This document shows, in pieces, positions 48,887 through 61,503 of a DNA stretch of 64,000 nt (within the stretch, counting starts at the first letter, position 1; each line of letters opens with the position of its first letter). The stretch comes from an uncultured Lachnospiraceae bacterium (GTDB taxonomy: Bacteria; Bacillota; Clostridia; Lachnospirales; Lachnospiraceae). The translations under genes were made by a program, and so were the position numbers. The stretch lies in contig OMUP01000109.1 of the NCBI GenBank assembly GCA_900314255.1, positions 1 to 64,000 of the forward strand, written 5' to 3'. The notes beneath the pieces are model-generated. The model was given only the letters and a program-made list of their open reading frames with translations, made no database searches and was not told the DNA's origin.

Positions 48887-48966
48887 TTTAGCTGGATGAA
48901 CTTTAAAGTCCTGTTTAAGTGTATGGCAGACGTGATGTTCGCGGGCCAGGAGAGGATATCGATACG

Positions 48967-49824
48967 ATGAATGCGTCAAAGACTGCGGTTCTTACGGATT
49001 CGGCAGCAGATCTGCCGGAGGAGATAAAAGAGAAGTATCACATTTTTACAATCCGGATGAAAGTCATCTATCATGACCGCATGTACGAAGACGGCAAGAT
49101 TGACCCGATGTACATCTATGAGCATTTCCGGGAAGAGATTCCGAAGACGTCGACTCCGAACATGGCGGAAGTCATGGATGTGGTGGATGAGATCAAGGCG
49201 GAAGGATATGAGAACATCATCGCCGTCATGATTTCCTGCCATCTGAGCGGCACATATGGTGTCGTCCGGTCCGCGTTTGAGGAAGAGAACATTAAAACCT
49301 TCGCGATGGACTCAAAGAATATCTCCATCGGATCCGGAATTTATGCGTATTATGCGGCGTATCTGCTGGAGCAGGGAGCGTCATTTGACGAGACTGTTGC
49401 GGCGCTCAAGAAGAAACAGGAAGAAGGAGCCAGCGTCCTGAATTTCTACATGGACGGGCTGGAATACCTGGCCAAAGGCGGGCGCATCACGCCGGCCGTG
49501 GCTCTGGTGGGCAAGGTCCTTCACCTGAAGCCGATCATCGGCTGTGACAAGGAAGGTGTCTACTATCCGGTCGCCAAGATCCGCGGACAGGCAAAAGGTG
49601 TCGCCAGACTGGTAGATCTGGTGCTGCCGGACGGGCTGGATATTTCAAAATACTGGATCAGCGTCATGACCGGCGACGGCGACAAGCTCGCAGAGCAGGC
49701 GATCAAAAGGATATACGAGAAGTATCCTGCCGCGAACATCATCATCCGCAAACAGATCACTGCGACGATGGCGATCCACACAGGTCCGGGACTTCTTGGG
49801 ATTGACCGCTTTGAATTCAAATAA
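48967..49824 (+). CDS. DegV-family fatty-acid-binding protein
   Basis: A 285-residue cytoplasmic protein that holds a fatty acid for phosphorylation by fatty acid kinase (FakA), so it is FakB-like. AVLTDSAADLPEEI is the DegV opening, and SCHLSGTYGVVRSA forms the carboxylate-binding pocket. The domain end GGRITPAVALVGKVLHLKPII and a C-terminal HTGPGLLGI segment complete the fold. AGGAGAGG lies before ATG 48967; an upstream start at 48919 lacks a site. No fakA is nearby. Confidence 0.93.
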   Translation: MNASKTAVLTDSAADLPEEIKEKYHIFTIRMKVIYHDRMYEDGKIDPMYIYEHFREEIPKTSTPNMAEVMDVVDEIKAEGYENIIAVMISCHLSGTYGVVRSAFEEENIKTFAMDSKNISIGSGIYAYYAAYLLEQGASFDETVAALKKKQEEGASVLNFYMDGLEYLAKGGRITPAVALVGKVLHLKPIIGCDKEGVYYPVAKIRGQAKGVARLVDLVLPDGLDISKYWISVMTGDGDKLAEQAIKRIYEKYPAANIIIRKQITATMAIHTGPGLLGIDRFEFK

Positions 49825-49887
49825 TAAGACTGAGGCGTGAGCCTCTGTGTCAGAATGGTCTGATGCAGGGCGTACAGATGCTCAGAC

Positions 49888-49921
49888 AGGCCGGTGAATT
49901 TTTTATTTCACCGGCCTTTTT
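49888..49921 (+). terminator. Terminator between DegV and DUF4317 genes
   Basis: An 11-base perfect stem (49888-49898 with 49907-49917, AGGCCGGTGAA and its complement) is followed by a T-run that ends just before the next ribosome site. Confidence 0.9.
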
Positions 49922-49935
49922 CAGAAAGGAAAAGT

Positions 49936-51141
49936 ATGAACAGACGGGAACTGAATGAGATAAAGGCAATATTTGAGCCGGATAACTGCGAAAACGGAAT
50001 GGGAATCCGGCAGATTGCGGGGGCGTATTTCGACGGAGAAGGAAAAGAAATTGTCAGCGCGAAGGAAGATCTGGAAAGCCTGAGAGTGGCGGAAAGGCTG
50101 AAGTATTTTGAAATCTTCCGGAAAGTCCTTTCCGGGACTCCGGGAAAAAATCAGATAAATCCGGGCTTTTCTGATGATGCCTACGCACCGGACGGCGGAA
50201 GAGGCCTTCTGATGAAGCTGCGGGACAGCGAACTGAAGGATGATGAGGCGCTCAGCGAATTCTTCCAGAAAACCGCCTCCAGACTTTCGATGAAAGGGAA
50301 TTTTCTGATTCTGCTGGCCTGGCATGCCTATGATCTGCCGGTCATCACGGCGGACGGAATCCGCGATTCAGAGAGTTCGGACGAAGTATTCCGCTATATC
50401 ATCTGCGCTGTCTGCCCTGTCAGCCCGGAAAAAGGCGGCCTGGCATTTGACAGTGATCTGCAGCGGTTCCGCGATCTGAATCTTTCCATGGTCGTGGATG
50501 CGCCGGTCTGCGGATTTTTATTCCCGGCGTTCAATGACAGGACTAGCGACGAGGACAGCCTTCAGTTTTATTCTAAAAACGCCAATGATCTGCAGAGCGG
50601 CTTCCTGGAAGATGTGCTTTCCTGCCGCCGGACTCTGGGCGCATCAGAGCAGAAGGATGTGTTCTGCGATATCGTGAAGGCATCGGTGGGAGATGACATT
50701 AATTTTGAAGTGGCCAAAAAGATCGATGACAATCTCCGCGAATTCCAGAACGAGCAGAAAGCGGAGAACAAGGAAAAAGTACCGTCCATTGACCAGAAAG
50801 AAGCCAGAAAAATTCTGGAAAAGAGCGGCGTTCCGGAAGAAAAGCTGGAGACATTCGAGGAACAGTTTGAGATGCAGGCCGGTGAAGACCAGAAACTCGC
50901 CATGACCAATCTGACAAAGGCCAAAGATATGGTCGTCAAAACCCCGTCCGTCGTCGTTCATGTCAAACCAGAAGACAGCGACCTGCTGCAGACGCGCGAG
51001 ATCGACGGCGAAGTCTATCTGGTCATCCGCATCGATGAAAACTTAAGTGTCAACGGAATTTCCGTCAACCCGGGAACCGGCGAAGTGACGGAATATCCGG
51101 ATTCGGCGGAAGAAACGCCCGAAGAAGAGCAGCCGCTGTGA
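49936..51141 (+). CDS. DUF4317 family protein of unknown function
   Basis: A 401-residue cytoplasmic protein. NRRELNEIKAIFEPDNC and IRQIAGAYFDGEGKEI at the start, FPAFNDRTSDEDSLQFYSK in the middle and a charged helical segment (300-350) match DUF4317, which is common in Clostridia and has no known role. No catalytic motif is recognised. ATG 49936 follows GAAAGGA. The stop TGA is part of an 11-base inverted repeat (51137-51162). It is probably monocistronic, between a terminator and the V-ATPase promoter. Confidence 0.85.
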   Translation: MNRRELNEIKAIFEPDNCENGMGIRQIAGAYFDGEGKEIVSAKEDLESLRVAERLKYFEIFRKVLSGTPGKNQINPGFSDDAYAPDGGRGLLMKLRDSELKDDEALSEFFQKTASRLSMKGNFLILLAWHAYDLPVITADGIRDSESSDEVFRYIICAVCPVSPEKGGLAFDSDLQRFRDLNLSMVVDAPVCGFLFPAFNDRTSDEDSLQFYSKNANDLQSGFLEDVLSCRRTLGASEQKDVFCDIVKASVGDDINFEVAKKIDDNLREFQNEQKAENKEKVPSIDQKEARKILEKSGVPEEKLETFEEQFEMQAGEDQKLAMTNLTKAKDMVVKTPSVVVHVKPEDSDLLQTREIDGEVYLVIRIDENLSVNGISVNPGTGEVTEYPDSAEETPEEEQPL

Positions 51142-51162
51142 CAAATGAATGCATTTGTCACA
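51137..51162. promoter_or_regulatory. Perfect inverted repeat over the DUF4317 stop codon
   Basis: TGTGACAAATG (51137-51147) and CATTTGTCACA (51152-51162) form an 11-4-11 palindrome. It ends 33 bases before the V-ATPase -10. There is no T-run, so it may be an operator rather than a terminator. Confidence 0.55.
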
Positions 51163-51191
51163 GGTTCCCGTCGATATACTGACTGAAAATA

Positions 51192-51200
51192 TGATATAAT
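51192..51200 (+). promoter_or_regulatory. Extended -10 promoter of the V-ATPase operon
   Basis: TGATATAAT (51192-51200) is an extended -10 with perfect TATAAT (51195-51200), 36 bases before the first gene. There is no good -35, as is usual for extended -10 promoters. Confidence 0.65.
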
Positions 51201-51235
51201 CAATCCAAATTTATATGCCAGCAGAGGAGCTTAAG

Positions 51236-51547
51236 ATGCAGAAAGAGGTTATCGAGCAGATCCGCAGCGCTGAGGAAAAAGCGGAAGCGCTGGAGACGGA
51301 GGCGGCGGCCGGAGCCCAGAAAATCATCTCAGATGCCGGGAAAGAAGCGGCCGGACTGCTGAAGACGGAAAAGGAAAAGGCGTTAAAAGAGCGCGAAGAG
51401 ACCCTGGCGGCTGAGAAAAGCCGGATGGAGCAGGAACTAAACTGCACCAGGGAGGAAGCTGCAAAGACGGCAGAAAGCATGAGAGAAACCGCAGAAGGGC
51501 GCATGCCGGAAGCGGTGAAGGCAGTCCTCAGGGCGATGGGCGGCTGA
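51236..51547 (+). CDS. ntpF: V-type ATPase subunit G/H-like (NtpF)
   Basis: A 103-residue, highly charged, helical protein, rich in E, K and A, with heptads such as IRSAEEKAEALETEAAAGAQK. It is the peripheral-stalk partner of subunit E in A/V-type ATPases (NtpF in Enterococcus, AhaH in archaea). It opens the ntp operon in the same place as in E. hirae. ATG 51236 has GAGGAG upstream. Assignment rests on composition and position rather than motifs. Confidence 0.82.
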   Translation: MQKEVIEQIRSAEEKAEALETEAAAGAQKIISDAGKEAAGLLKTEKEKALKEREETLAAEKSRMEQELNCTREEAAKTAESMRETAEGRMPEAVKAVLRAMGG

Positions 51548-51599
51548 CACGGTCTGTACCGGAGTGAGCCTGCCGATTCAGAAGACGGAAAGGAGAAGT

Positions 51600-54085
<2,486 letters not shown>

Positions 54086-54089
54086 GCGT

Positions 54090-54689
54090 ATGGCGGGCCT
54101 TGAGAAAATCCTTGCTGATATAGAAGAAGAAGCCCGGACAGCAGCAGGGAATAAAACAGATGCTGCACATAAAGAGGCTGACCAGATCCTGGCAGACGCC
54201 AGGAAAGATGCCGATGAAGCGGTGCGGAAGATCCGGGCAGAGACGGAGCGGCAGACACAGGATCTCGCCAAAAGACAGATTTCTGCGCAGGCGCTGGCCA
54301 GACGGCAGATGATGCTCGCGGCAAGGCAGGAAATCCTGAATGACGCACTCGCCAGAGCAAAGAAGAGCGCCATGTCGCTTCCGGTGAAGGAGTATTTTGA
54401 TCTGTGCCTTTCCATGGCTGCAAAGGCTGCGGAAAAGCATGACGGCAGGATTCTGTTTGGACAGAATGATCTCGACAGAATGCCGGCGGATTTCATGGAC
54501 AGGCTGAAAGCAGCGCTCCCGGACGGAGCGGCTCTGACTCTCGGTACAAGCCCGGCAAAGATAGGCAGCGGCTTTATCCTGGATTACGGCGGTGTGGAAG
54601 AGGACTGCACATTTGATGCAGTTTTTGCGGAACGGGAATCGGAATTCCGGGATATCTGCAGGGAGATTCTGTTCAGAGAGGAAGCGTGA
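54090..54689 (+). CDS. ntpE: V-type ATPase subunit E (NtpE)
   Basis: The 199-residue peripheral stalk protein has a long N-terminal helix (KILADIEEEARTAAGNK and following) and a C-terminal globular domain (GRILFGQNDLDRM, GSGFILDYGGVEEDCTFDAV) typical of subunit E. It starts at ATG 54090, four bases after ntpK. An open frame from 54012 is a shadow of ntpK. Confidence 0.92.
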   Translation: MAGLEKILADIEEEARTAAGNKTDAAHKEADQILADARKDADEAVRKIRAETERQTQDLAKRQISAQALARRQMMLAARQEILNDALARAKKSAMSLPVKEYFDLCLSMAAKAAEKHDGRILFGQNDLDRMPADFMDRLKAALPDGAALTLGTSPAKIGSGFILDYGGVEEDCTFDAVFAERESEFRDICREILFREEA

Positions 54690-54693
54690 CTCT

Positions 54694-55659
54694 ATGGCGG
54701 ATACGAAATACATATACGCTGTCGCCAGAGTGCGCACGCACGAGAAGGATCTGCTTGACGCGGGATTCATGGATCAGCTGGCTGCGGCGAAGGACGAGAG
54801 TTCAGCCCTGAAAATGCTCCACGAGCACGGATGGGGATCTGAAGGCATGAAAGCCGAGGAGATCTTCAGCCAGAAGGAAGACGAGACATGGGCGTTCATG
54901 CGGGAACTGCTGGGCGATATCTCGGTCTTTAATGTGTTCTTTTATAAAAATGATTTTCACAATCTGAAGGCTGCCATCAAGGAATCCTGTATCGCCGGGA
55001 CGCACCCGGGGATCTTTGCGGCCAGAGGAACGCTTGATCCGAAGTGGATTCAGGAAAAAATCGAGAACCGCCGTTTTGCCGATCTCCCGGAGTCCATGAG
55101 CGAGGTCGCAAAGCAGGCGACGGATACGCTGCTTTCCACCCGAGACGGACAGCTGTGCGACATCCTGGTGGATGCCGGGGCGCTGCGGGCGATCAAAAAG
55201 GCAGGACAGGCGTCAGGGAACGAGATTCTGAAGCAGTACGGAGAACTGACAGTGGCCTCATCGGACATTAAAGTCGCCGTCAGAGCTTCGCGCATGGGAA
55301 AGTCTCTGGATTTCATGAAGATGGCTCTTGTGCCCTGCGATACGCTTGATGTGAAGGAACTGGGCGAGGCAGCGGCAAGAGGAGAGGATGCGGTATACGA
55401 TTGTATAAACCGGACGCCGTATCACGCAGATGTCGATATTCTGAAGAAGAGTATGGCCAGATTTGAGCGCAGATGTGATGACCGGCTGATTGAGGCGATT
55501 CGTCCGCAGAGGCACAATTCCTTCGGGCTCGGGCCGCTGGCTGCGTATGTACTGGCGACGGAGACCGAAATCCGGAGCGTTCGGATTATTCTTTCCGGGA
55601 AGAGAAATCATTTTCCGGAAGAGTATATCCGGGAAAGGATCAGGCTGACGTATGCTTAA
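54694..55659 (+). CDS. ntpC: V-type ATPase subunit C (NtpC, AC39-like)
   Basis: A 321-residue helical funnel subunit that links the rotor ring to the central stalk. YIYAVARVRTHEKDLLD opens it, and SFGLGPLAAYVLATETEIRSVRIIL near the end is the family signature. ATG 54694 lies four bases after ntpE. It overlaps ntpG by eight bases. Confidence 0.93.
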   Translation: MADTKYIYAVARVRTHEKDLLDAGFMDQLAAAKDESSALKMLHEHGWGSEGMKAEEIFSQKEDETWAFMRELLGDISVFNVFFYKNDFHNLKAAIKESCIAGTHPGIFAARGTLDPKWIQEKIENRRFADLPESMSEVAKQATDTLLSTRDGQLCDILVDAGALRAIKKAGQASGNEILKQYGELTVASSDIKVAVRASRMGKSLDFMKMALVPCDTLDVKELGEAAARGEDAVYDCINRTPYHADVDILKKSMARFERRCDDRLIEAIRPQRHNSFGLGPLAAYVLATETEIRSVRIILSGKRNHFPEEYIRERIRLTYA

Positions 55660-55996
55660 AATTGCGGTCATGGGCGACTGGGACAGCATCTACGGCTTCG
55701 GAGCTCTGGGAATGGATACGTTCCGTTTTGACGAGATGAATGCCCAGACAGCCGGGAAGCAGCTGGAACAGCTCTTCCGGAGCGGATACGGAGTTGTGTA
55801 TATCACAGAGTGGCTCGCCGCGAAGATTCCGAAGGAAATCGAGAGCTGCCGGTCCGTGCCGGGGAAGACGGTCGTTCTGATCCCCGGGATTTCCGGCAAT
55901 ACAGGCGAGGGAATCCGAAATGTCAAAAGGTCAGTCGAGCAGGCAGTCGGGTCTGACATCCTGTTCGGCGGCAGTGACGATGGTGACGATAAATAA
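55652..55996 (+). CDS. ntpG: V-type ATPase subunit F (NtpG)
   Basis: This 114-residue central-stalk subunit has a Rossmann-like fold: KIAVMGDWDSIYGFGALG at the start and VVYITEWLAAKIPKEIE in the middle, matching AtpF/NtpG. It binds subunit D in the rotor. The eight-base overlap with ntpC suggests coupled translation. GAGAGGA lies before the next gene. Confidence 0.93.
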   Translation: MLKIAVMGDWDSIYGFGALGMDTFRFDEMNAQTAGKQLEQLFRSGYGVVYITEWLAAKIPKEIESCRSVPGKTVVLIPGISGNTGEGIRNVKRSVEQAVGSDILFGGSDDGDDK

Positions 55997-56014
55997 TAAC
56001 GAGAGAGGATAGGC

Positions 56015-57793
56015 ATGGGAGTAACCGGAGAAATTAAGAAAGTTGCCGGACCGCTGGTTGTCGCAAAAGACATGGGCGGTGCGAACATGTACGATGTTGT
56101 CCGGGTCAGCAGGCAGCACCTTATCGGCGAGATTATCGAAATGCACGGAGATGAAGCGTCGATTCAGGTTTATGAAGAGACGGCCGGACTGGCACCGGGT
56201 GAACCGGTCGAGTCTACCGGTGAACCGATGAGCGTTGAGCTGGGACCCGGCCTGATCGGAAGTATCTATGACGGCATTCAGAGACCGCTGGATGACATCA
56301 TGAAAGTGACAGGGAACAACCTGCTTGAAAGAGGTGTTTCGGTTCCGGCACTGAAGCGGGATCCGCTCTGGCACTTCAAGCCGACAGTTAAAGAAGGCGA
56401 TATTGTGACGGGCGGCGACTGCATCGGAACGGTGCAGGAGACAGCTATCGTTGTTCAGAAAATCATGGTGCCGCCGCTTCTGAAAGGAACTGTGACAGAG
56501 ATCACAGAAGGCGACTTCCATGTGACGGACGTCGTCGCAAAACTGAAAGACGAAAAGGGCGAAGTTCACGAACTGACGATGCTTCAGCGCTGGCCGGTCA
56601 GAAGAGAGCGCCCGTACAAGACCAAGCTTTCGCCGGATCAGCCGCTCATAACCGGACAGCGTGTCATCGACACGTTGTTTCCGATCGCAAAGGGCGGCGT
56701 GGCGGCCGTCCCGGGCCCGTTCGGTTCCGGCAAGACCGTCGTGCAGCATCAGCTGGCCAAGTGGGCGGATGCCGACATCGTCGTTTACATCGGCTGCGGC
56801 GAGCGCGGCAACGAGATGACCGACGTTCTGAATGAGTTTCCAGCTCTGAAGGACCCGAAAACGGGACATTCCCTGATGGAAAGAACCGTTCTGATCGCCA
56901 ATACATCTGATATGCCGGTGGCGGCCCGCGAGGCTTCCATTTACACCGGCATCACTATTGCCGAGTATTTCCGCGACATGGGCTATTCCGTGGCACTCAT
57001 GGCTGACTCCACATCCCGGTGGGCGGAGGCTCTGCGTGAGATGTCAGGACGTCTGGAAGAGATGCCCGGCGAGGAAGGATATCCGGCGTACCTGTCGTCC
57101 CGCCTGGCGCAGTTCTACGAGCGCGCCGGACGCGTGCAGACGCTCGGAAGCCATCCGCAGGAAGGTGCTCTTTCGGTAATCGGCGCTGTTTCGCCGGCCG
57201 GCGGTGATATTTCCGAGCCGGTCACACAGGCGACACTCCGAATCGTAAAGGTGTTCTGGAGTCTGGATTCACAGCTTGCCTACAAGCGCCATTTCCCGGC
57301 GATCAACTGGCTGACGTCCTATTCGCTGTACCTCGAGTCTCTCGGCAAGTGGTTTAACGACCGAACCGGCGGCGAGTGGATGAAACTCCGCGGCCGTCTG
57401 ATGCTGATTCTTCACGAAGAATCCCGCCTCAACGAGATGGTCCAGATGGTCGGCATGGATGCACTGTCTGCACCGGACCGCATCACCATGGAAGCGGCGA
57501 GATCCATCCGCGAGGACTACCTGCATCAGAATGCCTTCCACGAGACCGACACCTACACATCTCTTCACAAGCAGCACAAGCTGATGCTTCTGATTCTGAA
57601 GTGGTATGACGACGCTGAAGAAGCCCTGAAGCACGGCGCATCCGCCGACAAGCTCATCTCGATGCCTGTCCGTGAGGAAATCGGACGTTTCAAGTATGCA
57701 GCAGAGAACGAAACCGATGCCCGGTATGACACCGTCAGCAAGGAGCTGGATAAGGAAATGGCGGAAGCGGAAGATGAGAAGGAGGCGCTCTGA
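56015..57793 (+). CDS. ntpA: V-type ATPase catalytic subunit A (NtpA)
   Basis: The 592-residue catalytic subunit binds and hydrolyses ATP. The P-loop [12 protein letters not shown] is near residue 233, followed by the catalytic [13 protein letters not shown] segment. [20 protein letters not shown] follows the family pattern. The non-homologous insert typical of V/A-type A subunits (residues about 110-190) is present. Its stop overlaps the ntpB ATG by one base. Confidence 0.97.
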   Translation: MGVTGEIKKVAGPLVVAKDMGGANMYDVVRVSRQHLIGEIIEMHGDEASIQVYEETAGLAPGEPVESTGEPMSVELGPGLIGSIYDGIQRPLDDIMKVTGNNLLERGVSVPALKRDPLWHFKPTVKEGDIVTGGDCIGTVQETAIVVQKIMVPPLLKGTVTEITEGDFHVTDVVAKLKDEKGEVHELTMLQRWPVRRERPYKTKLSPDQPLITGQRVIDTLFPIAKGGVAAVPGPFGSGKTVVQHQLAKWADADIVVYIGCGERGNEMTDVLNEFPALKDPKTGHSLMERTVLIANTSDMPVAAREASIYTGITIAEYFRDMGYSVALMADSTSRWAEALREMSGRLEEMPGEEGYPAYLSSRLAQFYERAGRVQTLGSHPQEGALSVIGAVSPAGGDISEPVTQATLRIVKVFWSLDSQLAYKRHFPAINWLTSYSLYLESLGKWFNDRTGGEWMKLRGRLMLILHEESRLNEMVQMVGMDALSAPDRITMEAARSIREDYLHQNAFHETDTYTSLHKQHKLMLLILKWYDDAEEALKHGASADKLISMPVREEIGRFKYAAENETDARYDTVSKELDKEMAEAEDEKEAL

Positions 57794-59166
57794 TGGCCAA
57801 GGAATACAGAACCATTCAGGAAATCGCAGGACCGCTGATGCTTGTCCGCGGCGTCGAAGGTGTCGCGTACGATGAACTGGGAGAAATCGAGCTGGCAAAT
57901 GGTGAACGCCGCCGCTGCAGAGTCCTGGAAATTGACGGCGGAAATGCACTGGTACAGCTGTTCGAGAATTCAGCCGGCATCAACCTGAAGACCTCAAAAG
58001 TCCGTTTCCTGGGAAGAGGCATGGAGCTCGGTGTGTCCGAGGATATGCTCTCCAGAGTATTTGACGGACTTGGCAACCCGATCGACGGCGGACCGGAAAT
58101 TCTGCCGGACGAAAGAAAAGATATCAACGGACTCCCGATGAATCCGGCAGCCCGTGCATACCCGGAGGAGTTCATTCAGACCGGTATTTCCGCGATCGAC
58201 GGCCTCAATACACTGGTCCGCGGACAGAAGCTGCCGATTTTCTCGGCATCCGGTCTTCCGCACGCACAGCTGGCGGCACAGATCGCAAGACAGGCCAAAG
58301 TAGTCGGAACCGATGAGCCATTTGCCGTCGTGTTCGCGGCTATGGGTATCACCTTTGAGGAAGCCGAATATTTCCGGAATTCATTCAAGGAGACAGGAGC
58401 TCTGGACAGAGCGGTTCTCTTCATGAATCTCGCCAATGACCCGGCCGTCGAGCGTATCGCGACACCGCGTATGGCGCTGACCGCTGCAGAGTATCTGGCT
58501 TTTGAGAAGGATATGCACGTTCTGGTTATCATGACGGATATCACGAACTATGCCGATGCGCTTCGTGAAATTTCTGCGGCCCGCAAGGAAGTTCCGGGAC
58601 GCCGCGGATATCCGGGCTATATGTATACCGATTTGGCTTCTCTCTATGAAAGAGCCGGACGTCAAAAGGGCAAGAAGGGTTCGATAACCCTGATCCCGAT
58701 TCTGACCATGCCTGAAGACGACAAGACGCACCCGATCCCCGATCTGACCGGATACATCACCGAAGGACAGATTATTCTGTCCAGAGATCTGTACCGCAAG
58801 GGAATCGAACCGCCGATCGATGTGCTGCCGTCTCTGTCCCGTCTGAAGGACAAGGGTATCGGAAAAGGCAAGACCCGTGAAGATCACGCCGATACGATGA
58901 ACCAGCTGTTCGCCGCGTACGCGCGCGGCAAGGACGCCAAGGAGCTGATGACAATCCTGGGCGAGGCGGCTCTGACGGATGTCGACAAGCTGTACGCGAA
59001 GTTCTCCGACGCGTTCGAACAGGAATACGTATCGCAGGGGTACCGCACGGACCGCAGTATAGAAGAAACGCTGGATATCGGCTGGAAGCTGCTGCGGATC
59101 CTGCCGAGAACGGAACTGAAGCGTATCAAGGAAGAATACCTTGACAAGTATTACGACAGAAAGTAA
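57793..59166 (+). CDS. ntpB: V-type ATPase regulatory subunit B (NtpB)
   Basis: A 457-residue nucleotide-site subunit that alternates with A. It lacks a classic P-loop (the region reads [19 protein letters not shown]), as expected for B subunits. [29 protein letters not shown] sequence (about residues 240-275) is the family block. Coupled to ntpA by a one-base overlap and followed after five bases by ntpD. Confidence 0.96.
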   Translation: MAKEYRTIQEIAGPLMLVRGVEGVAYDELGEIELANGERRRCRVLEIDGGNALVQLFENSAGINLKTSKVRFLGRGMELGVSEDMLSRVFDGLGNPIDGGPEILPDERKDINGLPMNPAARAYPEEFIQTGISAIDGLNTLVRGQKLPIFSASGLPHAQLAAQIARQAKVVGTDEPFAVVFAAMGITFEEAEYFRNSFKETGALDRAVLFMNLANDPAVERIATPRMALTAAEYLAFEKDMHVLVIMTDITNYADALREISAARKEVPGRRGYPGYMYTDLASLYERAGRQKGKKGSITLIPILTMPEDDKTHPIPDLTGYITEGQIILSRDLYRKGIEPPIDVLPSLSRLKDKGIGKGKTREDHADTMNQLFAAYARGKDAKELMTILGEAALTDVDKLYAKFSDAFEQEYVSQGYRTDRSIEETLDIGWKLLRILPRTELKRIKEEYLDKYYDRK

Positions 59167-59171
59167 GGTGA

Positions 59172-59903
59172 ATGGCGGTGGCAGGAGCAACGGTCAATCC
59201 GACCCGGATGGAGCTGACAAGGCTCAAGAACAAACTGAATACCGCCAGACGCGGGCATAAACTCCTTAAGGACAAGCGCGATGAGCTGATGCGCCAGTTT
59301 CTGATCATGGTCAGGGAAAACATGGAGCTGCGCCGGAAGGTTGAGGCCGGAATCACGGCTGCCAACCGGCAGTTTGCCATGAGCAAGTCCGCCATGTCAG
59401 AGGAAGAAGTGCGCGTGGCGTTCATGGCGCCCAGACAGGAGGTTCAGCTGGCGGAAGGGGACCGGAATATCATGAGTGTTGAGATCCCCGTCTACACACT
59501 GAAAACAAGGACACCGGACAAAAATGACATCTATTCGTACGGTCTGGCGTTCACGAGCGGAGATCTGGACGATGCAGTCCGGGAGCTGTCAGATGTCATG
59601 CCGGATATGATCCGGCTGGCGGAAGTAGAGAAATCCTGCCAGCTGATGGCTTCCGAGATCGAGAAGACCAGACGCCGTGTCAACGCTCTGGAACATGTCA
59701 TGATTCCGGAGATGGAAGAGAGCATCCGCTACATCACGATGAAGCTGGATGAAAACGAAAGAAGCACGCAGGCGCGTCTCATGAAAGTCAAGGATATGAT
59801 GCTGGAGAACGCGCACCACTATAAAGAGCGTGAAGAAGAGTACGCAGAAGAAGAGATGAAGGCTGAGGCTGCCGCAGAGGCAGAAGAGAAGGCCGGGAGG
59901 TAA
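59172..59903 (+). CDS. ntpD: V-type ATPase subunit D (NtpD)
   Basis: The 243-residue central rotor shaft is a long antiparallel coiled coil. NPTRMELTRLKNKLNTARRG opens it and TRRRVNALEHVMIPEMEESI is the conserved C-terminal block. The last 30 residues are an acidic, Ala/Glu-rich tail. It ends the nine-gene ntp operon. The fructokinase gene begins three bases later, so read-through is expected. Confidence 0.94.
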   Translation: MAVAGATVNPTRMELTRLKNKLNTARRGHKLLKDKRDELMRQFLIMVRENMELRRKVEAGITAANRQFAMSKSAMSEEEVRVAFMAPRQEVQLAEGDRNIMSVEIPVYTLKTRTPDKNDIYSYGLAFTSGDLDDAVRELSDVMPDMIRLAEVEKSCQLMASEIEKTRRRVNALEHVMIPEMEESIRYITMKLDENERSTQARLMKVKDMMLENAHHYKEREEEYAEEEMKAEAAAEAEEKAGR

Positions 59904-59906
59904 AAA

Positions 59907-60797
59907 ATGCTGCTGGGCGGAATTGAAGCGGGCGGAACCAAGATGGTGTGCGCGCTCGGCGACGAAAACGGAAATCTGAAGGAGAGGGTGTCCATACCGA
60001 CCAGGGAACCGGAAAAGTGCGTGCCGGAGATGATCGACTATTTCCGTGGCCGCGGAATCCAAGCGCTTGGCCTTGCGACGTTCGGACCGGCAGATTTGAA
60101 CAAAAACTCTCCTTTGTACGGCCATATCCTGAAGACCCCGAAACCGGGATGGGAAGGATATGATTTTGCAGGTGCATTCCGGAAGGAACTGGGTGTGCCT
60201 GTCGGGTTTGACACGGATGTGAACGGCGCGATCCTGGGCGAAGTGACCTGGGGCGCCGCGAAAGGCTGCAGTTCTGCGATTTATATCACGGTCGGCACCG
60301 GAATCGGCGTCGGCGTGTATGTAAACGGCGGGCTGCTTCACGGACTTATGCACCCGGAGGCGGGACACATACTGCTTGCGCGGCATCCAGATGACACAGC
60401 ATTTGCCGGCGGATGTCCGTTCCACAGGAACTGCGCGGAAGGGCTGGCGGCCGGCCGCGCGATCGAACTGCGCTGGGGTCAGAAGGGCGCCGCTCTCTCA
60501 GACAGAAAGGAAGTCTGGGAGCTGGAGAGCTACTATCTGGGACAGGCAATCGCCGATTACATCTGCACATATTCTCCGGAGAAGATCATTCTCTGGGGCG
60601 GCGTGATGCATCAGCCGCAGATGTTTGATCTGGTCCGGGAGAAGACTCTTGAGTTTCTGTCCGGCTACTTCACGCAAAAGCAGTTCACGCCGGAGGGCAT
60701 GAAGGACTACATCACAGCGCCGGCTCTGGGCGACAATCCGGGCATCATGGGCGCTCTGAAGCTTGCGGCTATGCAGCTTGCGCAAGAGGAAAACTGA
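59907..60797 (+). CDS. ROK-family fructokinase
   Basis: A 296-residue sugar kinase, probably fructose to fructose 6-phosphate. GGIEAGGTKMVCALG is the ATP phosphate loop. VGTGIGVGVYVNGGLLHG leads to the zinc-site region with MHPEAGHI and CPFHRNCAEGLAAG (His and three Cys-type ROK ligands, of which two Cys and one His are seen). FDTDVNGAILGE carries the catalytic aspartate. It follows ntpD by three bases. The link to the ATPase is positional. Confidence 0.9.
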   Translation: MLLGGIEAGGTKMVCALGDENGNLKERVSIPTREPEKCVPEMIDYFRGRGIQALGLATFGPADLNKNSPLYGHILKTPKPGWEGYDFAGAFRKELGVPVGFDTDVNGAILGEVTWGAAKGCSSAIYITVGTGIGVGVYVNGGLLHGLMHPEAGHILLARHPDDTAFAGGCPFHRNCAEGLAAGRAIELRWGQKGAALSDRKEVWELESYYLGQAIADYICTYSPEKIILWGGVMHQPQMFDLVREKTLEFLSGYFTQKQFTPEGMKDYITAPALGDNPGIMGALKLAAMQLAQEEN

Positions 60798-60798
60798 C

Positions 60799-61500
60799 GT
60801 GATCCGGGAAGAAGGACTGGACGCGATCTGGGACGGCAGGTACTACAGCGGCAGCGATCTGGTGCGGTGTGCAAGCGCCGGATGCAGCGGCTGTTCGGCC
60901 TGCTGTCATTTTACATCGGATACGATCATTCTTGATCCGCTGGATGTGATGCGTCTTGAACGGGCAGCGGGAACAAGTTTTCTGAAACTGCTGGAAGAGG
61001 ACAGGATCCGGCTGTCTGTCACGGACGGGCTGATTCTGCCGCACATACAGATGAAAGAACCGGCGCCGGGAGAAAAAGAGGGCGGATGTCCCTGGCTCTC
61101 GCAGGAGGGGCGGTGTCAGATTCACGATGACAGACCGGATCTGTGCCGGCTGTTTCCGCTGGGCCGGGTGTGGAATGAGGATGGATCCTTCCGCTATATT
61201 CTGCAGAAGGACGCCTGTGTGAGACCCGGCAAAAGCAAGGTTGAAGTCAACAAGTGGCTCGGTCTTACGACCAAGGAACAAGTGGAGAGTGACCGGATCT
61301 TTCACGAGCGGTGGCACAGGCTTCTCGTGCAGATGCGCCGGAAGATGGCGCTTCTTGAGACAGACCAGCAGCGGTCTGCCCTGTCTCTCTATCTGCTGCG
61401 CAATTTCTATGAACGCAGATGGATAGCGGACGACGAACGCTTTTACCGGCAGTTCTCCATCCGGTGCAATCAGGCCGAGGACGGATTACAAGGAGTATGA
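60799..61500 (+). CDS. YkgJ-type cysteine-cluster protein (CxxCxxCC)
   Basis: A 233-residue protein starting at GTG 60799, one base after the fructokinase stop. The motifs CSGCSACCHFTSDTI near residue 30 and CPWLSQEGRCQIHDDRPDLCRLFPLGR-like spacing near residue 98 (cysteines spaced C-x9-C-x9-C) define the YkgJ/UPF0153 family, which binds zinc or iron-sulfur. Function is unknown. The C-terminal half is helical and basic. AGAGGA lies ahead, within the fructokinase end. Confidence 0.88.
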   Translation: MIREEGLDAIWDGRYYSGSDLVRCASAGCSGCSACCHFTSDTIILDPLDVMRLERAAGTSFLKLLEEDRIRLSVTDGLILPHIQMKEPAPGEKEGGCPWLSQEGRCQIHDDRPDLCRLFPLGRVWNEDGSFRYILQKDACVRPGKSKVEVNKWLGLTTKEQVESDRIFHERWHRLLVQMRRKMALLETDQQRSALSLYLLRNFYERRWIADDERFYRQFSIRCNQAEDGLQGV

Positions 61501-61503
61501 AAA

